From Ewingella sp049889095 (GTDB taxonomy: Bacteria; Pseudomonadota; Gammaproteobacteria; Enterobacterales; Enterobacteriaceae), in NCBI GenBank assembly GCA_049889095.1, contig JBLJFK010000004.1: a DNA stretch of 64,000 bases; one strand, given 5' to 3'. The translations under genes were made by a program, and so were the position numbers. Below the pieces are notes generated by a model. The model was not told the origin of the DNA, did no database searches, and saw nothing but the letters and a program-made list of their open reading frames with translations. Each line of letters starts with the position of its first letter. Position 1 is the first letter of the stretch. This document shows positions 1-9,126 of this stretch, piece by piece.

Positions 1-264
1 ATTCAAGTGGGATACCCTAAATAATTCGAGTTGCAGCGCGGCGGCAACTGCATGAATCCCCGGGAGCATGGCCAACCATGTGACCGGGGTGAATAAAGGC
101 AGCCAACAAAGCTGCAACTTGAAGTATATTCAAGTGGGATACCCTAAATAATTCGAGTTGCAGCGCGGCGGCAACTGCATGAATCCCCGGGAGCATGGCC
201 AACCATGTGACCGGGGTGAATAAAGGCAGCCAACAAAGCTGCAACTTGAAGTATGACGGGTATA
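1..264 (+). repeat. Tandem ERIC repeats (127-bp unit twice)
   Basis: Positions 1-127 and 128-254 are identical copies of a 127-base unit. The unit has the ERIC hallmarks: a central inverted repeat (GAATCCCCGGGAGCATGG against CCATGTGACCGGGGTGAA) and the right-end motif CTTGAAGTATGACGGGTAT. A complete element by its own ends runs 138-264. The copy to its left lacks its right terminus and is fused to the next unit, so this is a head-to-tail duplication that may continue beyond the window edge. The last base touches the dgt stop codon at 265-267. ERICs are non-coding, transposase-less elements that fold as RNA hairpins. Confidence 0.9.
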
Positions 265-1782
265 TTATTCAGCAGCCATCAGGCGTCGGTACTCATCATA
301 AGCATAAAGATCTGTCATGCCGCTGATATAATCCTGAATCATGCGTGCCCGGTAATAAATCTCACCAATCTGCTGCTGATTTTCTGGTTGCTGGCTGAGG
401 CGGGCTACGGCTTCATTGTAGGCCAGGCGGTGTTTGGCAGATAACTTGTGAAACAATCGGGTTTCAATCGGATACCGCCGGTGAGTATCCTCCGCGACCA
501 GTTGGCGAAATTCCTGCAAAGGCATATCAAGTATTGGGCTGTAAATATCTAATAATCCGCTGATAACCCGGTAACCCTGTAATTCCAGCTCTTCAACTTC
601 GTGATGATTAAAAACATGTTTAAACGCTACTCTTTTATATATTTTTAACAATCTATTAGCCTGACTGACATCTTCCAGTAACGCCTGATTAAAGGAACCT
701 GCAAATATAGCTGGAAGATTATCGATAAAGCGGATAGCAGCGTGCGGCACCATATGATTAACGGTTTGCACACGCAATTCCATGAAGAAATAATCCACCG
801 GATTGCGGAAGGTTTTGGCCTTATTCATTTTCTGGTAGGCAGTACGCACCACTTTTTCGAACCAGTCGCCTTTAACCCCTTCACCCCATTCATGCTCCAG
901 GTGATCAAACAACTGCTCAACGCTGAAAATATTCTTTTCAACGGCATCTTCCAAATCGGCGATGCAATAAGAGATATCATCTGCCGCTTCCATAATGTAG
1001 GTCAGTGGGAAACGGCTGAATTCTCCCATATCCAGCTGTTCGCGCAACCGCTCAACAAAGGGTTCTTCCGCCAGATAAAAGCCCGGTTTTTTCATCAGAT
1101 AGGCATGATTTTCAGATATCGGCGCAGCCCAGTACGCCGGTCGGGTATATTTCAGAATGCAGGCAGTTTGCGAGAAAGTCAGGTTTAGTTTGAGCAGCGT
1201 AAATACCAGCCGGATAGCCTGCGCATTACCGTCGAAATTGCATAAATCATGGCGAATTTTACTGCGTAACAGGTTCAGTTGATCTTCACCTTGCAGTAAA
1301 CGCAGAAAGGAAAAAGTACAACTGTCGGCGCTGTGCGGCACCGTCCCACAGCTGGCGATGTCCATCCGTTTCGCGAACCAGTTGTTGATCGCAGATTCGC
1401 CAAAATGGCCGAACGGTGGATTGCCGATGTCGTGCATGAGGCAAGCCATTTCGACTACGCTTTCGAAAGGATCGGTGAAGTCACTTAAGCCGAGTTCGTC
1501 GAGTTTCCCCTGCTTGCGTAAACGATGCAAAATCTCTTTGGCAATATGACGACCGACCTGCTGAACCTCAAGGGAATGGGTCAGCCGGCTGCGCACTGCT
1601 GCGTTTTTCTCCAGCGGAAAGACCTGGGTTTTTTGCTGCAACCGGCGGATAGCCGCCGAATTGATAATGCGCCCGCGATCGCTTTCAAACTGGCGTACCA
1701 CGTCATATTCATCACGCGCCTCAATCGGAGGACTGAAAGGCCGCTGGAAATTGAATTTGTTCTTAAAATCGACCCCGGACAT
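265..1782 (-). CDS. dgt: Deoxyguanosinetriphosphate triphosphohydrolase
   Basis: Hydrolyses dGTP to deoxyguanosine and tripolyphosphate in the cytoplasm, helping set dNTP pools. The 505-aa protein matches E. coli Dgt in length and nearly throughout. The HD-domain metal ligands are visible at H69 (RLTHS) and H117-D118 (MHDIGNPPFGHFGE). The frame stays open upstream to 1890, but that extension runs into an ERIC repeat. The ATG at 1782 gives the family N-terminus (MSGVDFKNKF) and is preceded by AGGGTAGGAAC, so I chose it. The gene diverges from mtn, as in E. coli. ERIC elements flank both ends. The protein ends RRLMAAE, one residue short of E. coli, and the stop codon abuts the tandem ERIC. Confidence 0.97.
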   Translation of the reverse strand: MSGVDFKNKFNFQRPFSPPIEARDEYDVVRQFESDRGRIINSAAIRRLQQKTQVFPLEKNAAVRSRLTHSLEVQQVGRHIAKEILHRLRKQGKLDELGLSDFTDPFESVVEMACLMHDIGNPPFGHFGESAINNWFAKRMDIASCGTVPHSADSCTFSFLRLLQGEDQLNLLRSKIRHDLCNFDGNAQAIRLVFTLLKLNLTFSQTACILKYTRPAYWAAPISENHAYLMKKPGFYLAEEPFVERLREQLDMGEFSRFPLTYIMEAADDISYCIADLEDAVEKNIFSVEQLFDHLEHEWGEGVKGDWFEKVVRTAYQKMNKAKTFRNPVDYFFMELRVQTVNHMVPHAAIRFIDNLPAIFAGSFNQALLEDVSQANRLLKIYKRVAFKHVFNHHEVEELELQGYRVISGLLDIYSPILDMPLQEFRQLVAEDTHRRYPIETRLFHKLSAKHRLAYNEAVARLSQQPENQQQIGEIYYRARMIQDYISGMTDLYAYDEYRRLMAAE

Positions 1783-1853
1783 GTTCCTACCCTTTTCAGT
1801 CACACGCGCTTCATTCTGGCGTCCCGCCAGCACCCGATACGTTATCAATTGTT

Positions 1854-1980
1854 TATAGCCAAAATCATTCGAGTGGCGGGCAAGCGGCAAGTAAGAGAAC
1901 CCCGATGAGCTTACTGGTGTAAGTGATTCGGGTGAACGAACGTAGCCAACACACCTGCAGCTTGAAGGATGACGGGTATA
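1854..1980 (+). repeat. ERIC repeat in the dgt/mtn interval
   Basis: Exactly 127 bases between TATAGCC on the left and GACGGGTATA on the right. The centre carries the diverged ERIC inverted repeat (AACCCCGATGAGCTTAC against GTAAGTGATTCGGGTGAA). It has the same orientation as the copies at 1-264 but has diverged from them. It sits 71 bases before the dgt start codon and 75 bases before mtn, so it fills most of the divergent promoter interval. It also explains why the dgt frame appears falsely extended. Confidence 0.88.
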
Positions 1981-2055
1981 ATAGCCATGATAGACTATCG
2001 TGTATCCGACTTGTTATAAAACAGTCAATTCCCTCCTCAATCTGCGAGTAAAACT

Positions 2056-2763
2056 ATGAAAGTTGGCATCATTGGCGCAATGGAACAGGAAGTTACCCTG
2101 CTGCGCGACAAAATCATCAATCGTAAAACTATCGAACGCGCAGGCTGCGAAATCTATACCGGTCAGTGGCACGGTATTGACGTGGCGCTGTTGAAATCTG
2201 GCATCGGTAAAGTCTCTGCCGCCATGGGCACCACGCTGCTGCTGGAGCTGTGTAAACCTGACGTGGTGATTAACACCGGTTCGGCCGGCGGTCTGGCGAA
2301 GACATTGAAAGTGGGTGATATCGTCGTTTCTGAAGAAGTGCGTTACCACGATGCTGACGTCACCGCATTCGGGTACGAACCGGGCCAGATGGCCGGTTGC
2401 CCGGCGGCCTTCACTGCCGACTCTGCTTTGATTGAACTGGCTGAAACCTGTATTCGCCAGCTGGACCTGAATGCCGTTCGTGGTTTGGTGTGTAGCGGTG
2501 ATGCGTTCATCAACGGTGCGGCCCCGCTGGCCCGCATCCGCGCGACCTTCCCAACCGTGGCAGCCGTAGAAATGGAAGCCGCGGCCATCGGCCACGTATG
2601 TCATCTATTTGGTACGCCATTCGTCGTCGTGCGCGCCATTTCTGACGTGGCTGACAGCGAATCGCACCTGAGCTTCGACGAGTTCCTGGTGGTCGCTGCC
2701 GAGCAGTCAACGCTGATGATCGACGCCATGTTGCAATCTCTGGCAAACGGCGACAACGCGTGA
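2056..2763 (+). CDS. mtn: 5'-methylthioadenosine/S-adenosylhomocysteine nucleosidase
   Basis: Cleaves adenine from methylthioadenosine, S-adenosylhomocysteine and 5'-deoxyadenosine. It thereby detoxifies by-products of methylation, spermidine synthesis and radical-SAM chemistry, and yields the LuxS substrate S-ribosylhomocysteine. The 235-aa protein is near-identical in layout to E. coli MtnN (232 aa): the catalytic Glu12 lies in GIIGAMEQEV, NTGSAGG is in the middle, VEMEAAAI binds the ribose, and the catalytic Asp is in AISDVAD. The stop overlaps the btuF GTG start (GTGA), indicating translational coupling. speE and speD, which generate its substrate methylthioadenosine, are also in this window. 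Confidence 0.97.
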   Translation: MKVGIIGAMEQEVTLLRDKIINRKTIERAGCEIYTGQWHGIDVALLKSGIGKVSAAMGTTLLLELCKPDVVINTGSAGGLAKTLKVGDIVVSEEVRYHDADVTAFGYEPGQMAGCPAAFTADSALIELAETCIRQLDLNAVRGLVCSGDAFINGAAPLARIRATFPTVAAVEMEAAAIGHVCHLFGTPFVVVRAISDVADSESHLSFDEFLVVAAEQSTLMIDAMLQSLANGDNA

Positions 2764-3572
2764 TCCTTCGAGTTTTAGGGATATTGTTCTCTCTATGGCT
2801 GCCGTTGTCGGCCATAGCACAGCCGGCTCAGCGCGTGGTGAGCCTGGCCCCTAATCTGACCGAACTCGCCTATGCGGCCGGGTTGGGCAACCGTCTGGTG
2901 GGGGTCAGTGCTTATTCGGATTTTCCACCACAGGCGAAGCAACTGCAGCAGGTTGCCAGTTGGCAGGGCGTGAATGTCGAGCGCGTGCTGGCACTGAAAC
3001 CTGATTTAGTCCTGGCATGGCGTGGCGGTAATCCGCAGCGCCCGCTGGATCAGATTGCCTCACTGGGGATCCCGGTTTTATATCTCGATCCGCAAAGCAT
3101 TGAACAAGTGGCACTGGCACTGGATCAACTGGCTGCCTATAGTCCGACTCCGCATATGGCCCAACAGGCCGCCGAACAGATCCGCCAGCAGCGCGATCGT
3201 TTGAAAAAACGTTATAACCGCTCCCACCCGCTTCCAGTGTTTATTCAGTTTGGTACGCAGCCACTGTTTACCGCGTCGGCAAAGACGCTGCAAAGTGAAA
3301 TTGTGTCGCTGTGTGGCGCAGAAAATATTTTTGCCGACAGCCGCGCGCCCTGGCCACAAGTCAGCCGCGAGCAGGTTTTGGCCCGCCAGCCACAGGCCAT
3401 CGTCATCAGCGGCGGAAAACAGCAACAAGAGAGCGTGATTAGCTTCTGGCAACCGGCGTTAAAAGTGCCGGTAGTGACCGTGGATGCCGACTGGTTCAGC
3501 CGCGCCGGACCACGTATTATGCTGGCCGCTGAGCAACTCTGTACGCAGTTACAACCCTTGATCTCCCGATAA
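2760..3572 (+). CDS. btuF: Periplasmic vitamin B12-binding protein
   Basis: Binds cobalamin in the periplasm and hands it to the BtuCD ABC transporter. The 270-aa product has a Sec signal peptide (residues 1 to about 20, ending SAIAQPA). The class III binding-protein fold follows, with family motifs RVVSLAPNLTELAYAAG, VGVSAYSDFPP and SWQGVNVERVLALKPDLV. The C-terminal PWPQVSREQVLARQPQAIV block is nearly identical to E. coli BtuF. Translation starts at a GTG that overlaps the mtn stop by four bases. The yadS gene that follows btuF in E. coli is absent. A bidirectional terminator separates btuF from erpA. Confidence 0.95.
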   Translation: MILRVLGILFSLWLPLSAIAQPAQRVVSLAPNLTELAYAAGLGNRLVGVSAYSDFPPQAKQLQQVASWQGVNVERVLALKPDLVLAWRGGNPQRPLDQIASLGIPVLYLDPQSIEQVALALDQLAAYSPTPHMAQQAAEQIRQQRDRLKKRYNRSHPLPVFIQFGTQPLFTASAKTLQSEIVSLCGAENIFADSRAPWPQVSREQVLARQPQAIVISGGKQQQESVISFWQPALKVPVVTVDADWFSRAGPRIMLAAEQLCTQLQPLISR

Positions 3573-3640
3573 TCTATTACCTTATCGCAGTGGAATTACA
3601 GTCGGTGCCAGGTTAGTTTGCGCTGAAGGGTAAAAACCAA

Positions 3641-3680
3641 AAAAAAACCGTCAACCAGAGAAAGGCAGACGGTTTTTTTT
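3641..3680. terminator. Bidirectional terminator btuF/erpA
   Basis: An A-rich tract, AACCGTC, a short loop, GACGGTT and a T8 tract form a hairpin with U-runs in both directions. It lies between the convergent ends of btuF and erpA and can serve both. Confidence 0.85.
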
Positions 3681-3696
3681 GTGCTGTCAGCGTAGG

Positions 3697-4071
3697 TCAG
3701 ATACTAAATGACGAACCACACCCACAGGTAGTTTTGGCATTCGGATTCGTCACGATAAAGCGCGATCCTTCCAGCCCTTCAGTGTAATCCACCGCACCGC
3801 CAACCAAATATTGGAGGCTCATCGGGTCAACCACCAACGCAACGCCAGATTTTTCAATGGTCATGTCGCCATCGTTGATCTTGTCATCGAAGGTGAAACC
3901 GTACTGAAAACCGCTGCAACCGCCGCCGGTAATATAAACCCGCAGCTTGAGCTCCGGATTTTCTTCATCGGAGATAAGATTCTTCACTTTGCGGGCAGCG
4001 GCTTCGGTAAATTGCAGCGGCAGCGCGCTGGTTTCTACTTCCATCGGATCACTGATTGTTGCTTCACTCAT
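3697..4071 (-). CDS. erpA: Iron-sulfur cluster insertion protein ErpA
   Basis: A-type carrier that receives Fe-S clusters from the Isc or Suf scaffold and delivers them to targets such as IspG/IspH and respiratory enzymes. The 124-aa protein has the three ligand cysteines: C52 in GGGCSGFQ, and C116 and C118 in TTCGCGSSFSI at the C-terminus. It is about ten residues longer than E. coli ErpA at the N-terminus (MSEATISDPMEVETSALP). An internal start is possible, but the annotated ATG follows a plausible GGGAGTAAAAAG ribosome site. The promoter should lie in the 87-base gap before clcA. Confidence 0.96.
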   Translation of the reverse strand: MSEATISDPMEVETSALPLQFTEAAARKVKNLISDEENPELKLRVYITGGGCSGFQYGFTFDDKINDGDMTIEKSGVALVVDPMSLQYLVGGAVDYTEGLEGSRFIVTNPNAKTTCGCGSSFSI

Positions 4072-4158
4072 CTTTTTACTCCCAACCCGTTTTCTGTTCA
4101 GGCCGCCAGATTGACTGCCTGAATAATGAACTGATTATGTAGTACATAAACTAATAGT

Positions 4159-5625
4159 TCAATTATGAGCGGTTTTTCCGCTGTCGTCCTGCCTATTTAT
4201 GCCCTCGGCTGCCATTTCGCCGTCAGCTTTGGTTGCATTCTCACGCTCCTGACGCTGTAAGGTACGCGTCAGTATGGTGGAATACAGGGGTTTCCCGCCG
4301 AGAAACTGCGCCAGCAGTGTGGCACCGAGACAGGTAATGATCATCGGTAAAATCAGCTGATAGTTGTCGGTCATCTCCAGCACCAGCACGATACCGGTCA
4401 ACGGTGCACGTACGCTGCTGGCAAACAGCGCGCCCATTCCCGCAATGGCAAAGGTGGCAGGTTCGATACCGTATTGCGGGAACATCGCCAAACTGGCGCT
4501 GCCAAACGCGGTACCAAGTAAGGTGCCTAACGCCAGCATCGGAGCGAAAATCCCGCCCGGCGCGCCTGAGGCAAAACATAAAAGTGTAGTGACCACGCGG
4601 ACGATAAAAATAAACAGCAGCATGCCGAGGCTAAATTTCCCGGCCGCCGCCAGTGGGATCAGCGCAAAACCGCCGCCCGCCGCTTCAGGCTGGATCAGCC
4701 CAAGAATGCCGCAAAGCCCCCCGATTAGCCCACCGATGAGCAATATTTTGCGCAGATTGCCGCCGTGAATGCGGGCAAACAGATCCTGCACGCGAAAGAT
4801 TAATGCGTTGAAGCAAACACCCACCACACCAAAAACCATGCCCAAAACCATATAGAGCCACAGCGTATTGATCGGCGCACTGGCCAGTTTGCCAACTTCA
4901 ACGACTGCGCCTTCACCGTTGAAAATGCGGTACACAATGCTCGACATAATCACGCCGATGAACACCGCTTTTATCGAAATCAGGCTGTAGCGAAACTGTA
5001 GGCGCATCTCTTCGATAATAAATAAAATACCGGCCAGCGGCGCATTGAACGCCGCAGAAAGCCCTGCTGCGGCACCGGTAGCCAATAAGGAGTGACGAGC
5101 CTCGGCGCTGCGCAGACGGAAAATATCCGCCACCATTTGTCCAACGTTGGCCCCCATCTGCACGGTCGGTCCTTCGCGCCCCAACACCATGCCCGCGCCC
5201 AACGTTCCCATGCCGCCAAAGAACTTAACCGGGATCACACGCCACCAGCGTACCGGCCGCAGTTCCTCTAATGCCCCTTCAATTTCCGGGATGCCTGACC
5301 CACCAGCTTCCGGCGCAAATCGGCGGACCAGATAGTAGCCAAATATCGCCAGCCCCGCTGACACCACAAATGTTAACGGCCACAGCAGGATCCAATAGGC
5401 GCTGAAGAAACCCAAACCAGACAGGCGCAGATGCTGCACCCAGTCCACTGCCATTTCAAATCCCACACCAAGTAAACCCGCTAACGTGCCAACAATGGCG
5501 GCGACAATAAGTATCGCTACAGGGGTTTTATCACGGCGAAGAAACTGACGCAGTATTTCACTACGTTTACGGGGGCCGGGCGCATTGCCCTGCTCAATCG
5601 CATCGCTCTGGTTTTCACTGATCAT
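4159..5625 (-). CDS. clcA: H+/Cl- exchange transporter ClcA
   Basis: Inner-membrane CLC antiporter that exchanges two chloride ions for one proton and supports extreme acid resistance. The 488-aa protein carries the CLC selectivity motifs GSGIPEIE, GREGPTVQMG (with the gating external glutamate) and the GGIFAPML region. The internal proton-path glutamate is in FIIEEMRLQF, and MGALFASSVRAPLTG is near the end. About 18 membrane helices are evident. Both tails are somewhat longer than in E. coli ClcA (473 aa). It diverges from hemL across a 186-base interval that must hold both promoters. Confidence 0.96.
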   Translation of the reverse strand: MISENQSDAIEQGNAPGPRKRSEILRQFLRRDKTPVAILIVAAIVGTLAGLLGVGFEMAVDWVQHLRLSGLGFFSAYWILLWPLTFVVSAGLAIFGYYLVRRFAPEAGGSGIPEIEGALEELRPVRWWRVIPVKFFGGMGTLGAGMVLGREGPTVQMGANVGQMVADIFRLRSAEARHSLLATGAAAGLSAAFNAPLAGILFIIEEMRLQFRYSLISIKAVFIGVIMSSIVYRIFNGEGAVVEVGKLASAPINTLWLYMVLGMVFGVVGVCFNALIFRVQDLFARIHGGNLRKILLIGGLIGGLCGILGLIQPEAAGGGFALIPLAAAGKFSLGMLLFIFIVRVVTTLLCFASGAPGGIFAPMLALGTLLGTAFGSASLAMFPQYGIEPATFAIAGMGALFASSVRAPLTGIVLVLEMTDNYQLILPMIITCLGATLLAQFLGGKPLYSTILTRTLQRQERENATKADGEMAAEGINRQDDSGKTAHN

Positions 5626-5811
5626 TTCATTGGCTTTTTAGGGAAAAGAGTATCGAAAAGAGGTGGCAATTAAATCATACAAATCGGGATCCCTGAAATA
5701 TGAAAAGCGGATAGCCGCACGCGTTACGATTTCATAACATAGCCAACTTCTTTAGAATGGGCCGATTACCACTCTCATTTAGTATAAAAAAGTCACGTCA
5801 GGAGCCGAACT

Positions 5812-7092
5812 ATGAGTAAGTCAGAAAGTCTGTTTTCGCAGGCGCAAGTACTGATCCCCGGCGGGGTGAATTCGCCAGTACGTGCCTTCTCCGGCGTCGG
5901 CGGCGTCCCTTTATTTATTGAACGTGCCGATGGCGCTTTCCTATTTGACGTCGATGGCAAAGCCTATATCGATTATGTCGGTTCGTGGGGACCGATGGTG
6001 CTGGGCCATAACAACCCTGAGATCCGCAACGCGGTGATCGAAGCGGCCCAGCGCGGCCTTAGCTTCGGCGCGCCGACCGAAATGGAAGTTAACATGGCCA
6101 AACTGGTCACTGACTTAGTACCCAGCATGGACATGGTACGCATGGTGAACTCTGGCACAGAAGCCACCATGAGCGCTATTCGCCTGGCACGTGGCTTCAC
6201 CCATCGCGATAAAATCATCAAGTTCGAAGGCTGCTATCACGGCCACGCCGACTGCCTGCTGGTAAAAGCAGGTTCGGGCGCGCTGACTCTCGGCCAGCCA
6301 AACTCACCGGGCGTCCCAGCTGATTTCGCCAAACATACCTTGACCTGTACCTATAATGATCTGAATTCCGTTCGCGCGGCATTCGAACAATTCCCTGACG
6401 ATATTGCCTGCATCATTGTTGAACCGGTTGCGGGTAACATGAACTGTGTGCCGCCATTACCGGAGTTCCTGCCGGGCCTGCGTACTTTGTGTGATGAATT
6501 CGGCGCGCTGTTGATCATTGATGAAGTGATGACCGGATTCCGCGTTGCGCTGGGCGGTGCTCAGGAATATTACGACGTGATGCCAGACCTGACCTGTCTG
6601 GGTAAAATTATCGGTGGCGGTATGCCGGTAGGCGCTTTCGGTGGACGCCGTGAAGTGATGGAAGCGCTGGCACCAACCGGTCCGGTTTATCAGGCTGGTA
6701 CACTGTCCGGTAATCCGATTGCTATGGCTGCGGGTATCGCCTGTCTGACTCAGGTCGCTCAGCCGGGAGTGCATCAGACCCTGACTGAACTGACGACCCG
6801 TCTGGCAGAAGGCCTGGTTCATGCGGCGCAGCAGGAGAGTATTCCGTTTGTGGTTAACCACGTTGGCGGTATGTTCGGCCTGTTCTTCACCGATTCAGCA
6901 ACCGTGACCTGCTATCAGGACGTGATGCAGTGCAACGTCGAACGCTTTAAAAAATTCTTCCATCTGATGCTGGGCGAAGGGGTTTACCTGGCACCGTCAG
7001 CGTTCGAAGCAGGTTTCATGTCACTGGCACATTCGCAGGAAGATATTCAACGCACCATTGACGCCGCACGTCGTTGTTTCGCTAAGCTTTAA
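5812..7092 (+). CDS. hemL: Glutamate-1-semialdehyde 2,1-aminomutase
   Basis: PLP enzyme that converts glutamate-1-semialdehyde to 5-aminolevulinate, the first committed precursor of haem and other tetrapyrroles. The 426-aa length equals that of E. coli HemL. The PLP-binding lysine is K265 (codon at 6604) in LGKIIGGGMPVGAFGG. Other family motifs are GGVNSPVRAF at the N-terminus, NSGTEATMSAIRLARG, and GTLSGNPIAMAAG. The ribosome site CAGGAGCCGAACT precedes the ATG. A strong terminator follows immediately. The fhu siderophore operon converges on it from the other strand. Confidence 0.97.
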   Translation: MSKSESLFSQAQVLIPGGVNSPVRAFSGVGGVPLFIERADGAFLFDVDGKAYIDYVGSWGPMVLGHNNPEIRNAVIEAAQRGLSFGAPTEMEVNMAKLVTDLVPSMDMVRMVNSGTEATMSAIRLARGFTHRDKIIKFEGCYHGHADCLLVKAGSGALTLGQPNSPGVPADFAKHTLTCTYNDLNSVRAAFEQFPDDIACIIVEPVAGNMNCVPPLPEFLPGLRTLCDEFGALLIIDEVMTGFRVALGGAQEYYDVMPDLTCLGKIIGGGMPVGAFGGRREVMEALAPTGPVYQAGTLSGNPIAMAAGIACLTQVAQPGVHQTLTELTTRLAEGLVHAAQQESIPFVVNHVGGMFGLFFTDSATVTCYQDVMQCNVERFKKFFHLMLGEGVYLAPSAFEAGFMSLAHSQEDIQRTIDAARRCFAKL

Positions 7093-7108
7093 TAACGATT
7101 CGATCGGG

Positions 7109-7139
7109 GCTTTCCCCTCTCTGAGGGGAAAGCGTTTTT
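7109..7139 (+). terminator. hemL terminator
   Basis: GCTTTCCCCTC, loop TCT, GAGGGGAAAGC, then GTTTTTA. This is an 11-bp perfect stem with a T-run. It starts 17 bases after the hemL stop and reaches the fhuB stop codon. Confidence 0.9.
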
Positions 7140-9126
7140 ATTTCGCCTGTTTCCTCAGCAAATAAATAAAGTAGGGTGCGCCGATAAAGGTCGCCAGCAG
7201 TCCGCCTGGAATTTGATCCGGGAAGATCACCATTCGCCCGCACCAATCAGCAAACACCATCAGCACTCCCCCCAAAATACTGGCGACCATCCACTGCGGT
7301 ATCGCACGACGAAAACCGAGCATTCGTGCCATATGGGGTGCCATTAAACCGACAAAACTCAGCGGCCCGACGGTCAGCGTAGCGGCAGCCGTCATTACCG
7401 CAGCCAGCAGTAAAATCGCCATACGGCTTGGTGTTAATGCCATGCCAATGGATCGCGCTGTCACGCTTCCCAGAGGCAAAATATTTATCCAGCGGCGGCA
7501 CAATGGCACCAAAATCAGCAGTACCGAGGCAATCGCTGCGGTACGCCACGCCTGCGCAATAGTGACCGAATAAGTCGAGCCAGAAATCCAGGTCAACAGG
7601 CCGCCCATTCGCGGATCACCACTGGCCAGCAACAGCGATATCAGCGTAGTGAACGCCGTACTTAGCGCAATACCGGCCAGTAACATGCGTTCGGCGGAGA
7701 AACGCCGCAATCCGGAAGAAACCATAATGACTAATAAGGTGATGGCGGCACCGGCGCTGCCCGCAGGCAGCAGCCAGATAAAGGCGTCGCCCGGCACAAT
7801 AAACAGCATCAGCACCACGCCGAAAGCGGCACCTGAGCTAATGCCCAGCACCTCAGGGCTCGCCATCGCATTACCGGTTAGTTTTTGGATTAGCACACCC
7901 GCAGAAGCCAGCATCACGCCAGCCGCCAGCGCGGCCAATACGCGTGGCGTTCGCCACGGCAACAGGGCATCGAGCTGTGTGCCCGTTGACCAGTTCCAGC
8001 CGTGTGAATCTCTCCCCGCCATGAGCGCCACGGCAATACCTGCCAACAATAGCAGCAACGCCAATGACACCCAGCCGATCAGATGATGACGTTCATTGGG
8101 CACGTTATCGCCCTGATCCATCGGCGGTGGCGCCAGGTTTTTACGCAAACGCGGCAACAGCCATAATAGCAACGGCGCACCGACCAGAGCCGTGGCGGTA
8201 CCGGTTGGAATTTCCATCCATGCCTGCGTCAAATATTGCATGATCTGGTCGGTCAGCCACAACAACAGTGCGCCAATCAAGGGGGCGAGAATTAACCGCA
8301 CACGCAGGCGGCGGGCGCCAAGCATTTTTGCCAGCAGCGGCGCAAACAAGCCGATAAACCCGACAATCCCCACTGCATTGACCAACTGTGCACTCATCAG
8401 GATAGCCAGCGTCAGGACGGTAAGACGGGCAGCCGTCAATCCCAGCCCTAAATTTTTTGCCACACCGTCGTCGAGCCCCATCAGGGTCATTGGTCGTTGT
8501 AGCAGAAACGCCAGCAACCAGACGATAATCACTCGAGGAAGCAGGAAGTTGGCAACGTGCCAGTCCTGCTGATTGAGCGAACCCGTGCTCCACATATACA
8601 GGCTTTGCAGGCTCTGGTAGTTAAACAGACCTATCAGGCCGTTAACCGCACCGCAATATAAACCGAGCACCAACCCGGCCAGGATGAGCGTCACCGGCGA
8701 CATGCGTTTACCCCAGGCGATGCCAAAAACCAGCAAGCCAATCACCACCGCGCCAATCATCGCGGCAAACTGCTGGGTGATCTCTCCGCCAGGTAGCGCC
8801 CACAGCGTGGCGACGGTCAGCCCGAGTTGTGCCCCGGCAGACACGCCGAGCGTGGCAGGTTCCGCCAGCGGGTTACGCAACACCTGCTGGAACAGCAGGC
8901 CGACCAGTCCCAGACCAGCACCAGCCAGCAGCGCAACGGCCACACGCGGCAAGGTGCTGTAGTGGAACAGCATCTGGTTGACGTCATCGATATTGGGTTG
9001 CCACAGCGCTTCACGCCATAGGGCATAAGGCAGTTGCTGATGGAGGTTGTAGACGGTGAGCAGCGTGCTGACCAGGGTCCCTGCGGTTAACAGAATAAAC
9101 GACAGGCTGAGTGAGAGACGGTTCAT
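7138..9126 (-). CDS. fhuB: Ferrichrome ABC transporter permease FhuB
   Basis: Inner-membrane permease that carries ferric hydroxamates from FhuD into the cytoplasm with ATP hydrolysis by FhuC. The 662-aa protein is the typical FhuB fusion of two FecCD-type halves, each with about ten helices. Each half carries an ATPase-contact loop (LRNPLAEPATLGVSAGAQ in the first half, LTGNAMASPEVLGISSGAA in the second). The ATG shares one base with the fhuD stop (TAATG), so translation is coupled. It is the last gene of the fhuACDB operon and ends at the convergent hemL terminator. Confidence 0.97.
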   Translation of the reverse strand: MNRLSLSLSFILLTAGTLVSTLLTVYNLHQQLPYALWREALWQPNIDDVNQMLFHYSTLPRVAVALLAGAGLGLVGLLFQQVLRNPLAEPATLGVSAGAQLGLTVATLWALPGGEITQQFAAMIGAVVIGLLVFGIAWGKRMSPVTLILAGLVLGLYCGAVNGLIGLFNYQSLQSLYMWSTGSLNQQDWHVANFLLPRVIIVWLLAFLLQRPMTLMGLDDGVAKNLGLGLTAARLTVLTLAILMSAQLVNAVGIVGFIGLFAPLLAKMLGARRLRVRLILAPLIGALLLWLTDQIMQYLTQAWMEIPTGTATALVGAPLLLWLLPRLRKNLAPPPMDQGDNVPNERHHLIGWVSLALLLLLAGIAVALMAGRDSHGWNWSTGTQLDALLPWRTPRVLAALAAGVMLASAGVLIQKLTGNAMASPEVLGISSGAAFGVVLMLFIVPGDAFIWLLPAGSAGAAITLLVIMVSSGLRRFSAERMLLAGIALSTAFTTLISLLLASGDPRMGGLLTWISGSTYSVTIAQAWRTAAIASVLLILVPLCRRWINILPLGSVTARSIGMALTPSRMAILLLAAVMTAAATLTVGPLSFVGLMAPHMARMLGFRRAIPQWMVASILGGVLMVFADWCGRMVIFPDQIPGGLLATFIGAPYFIYLLRKQAK

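Noticed and set aside
1783..1890. N-terminal extension of Dgt by 36 residues
   Set aside because: It runs into an ERIC repeat, is not conserved, and the internal ATG has a good ribosome site.
2014..2604. 196-codon frame opposite mtn
   Set aside because: Antisense shadow of mtn with no homologue pattern; mtn itself is certain.
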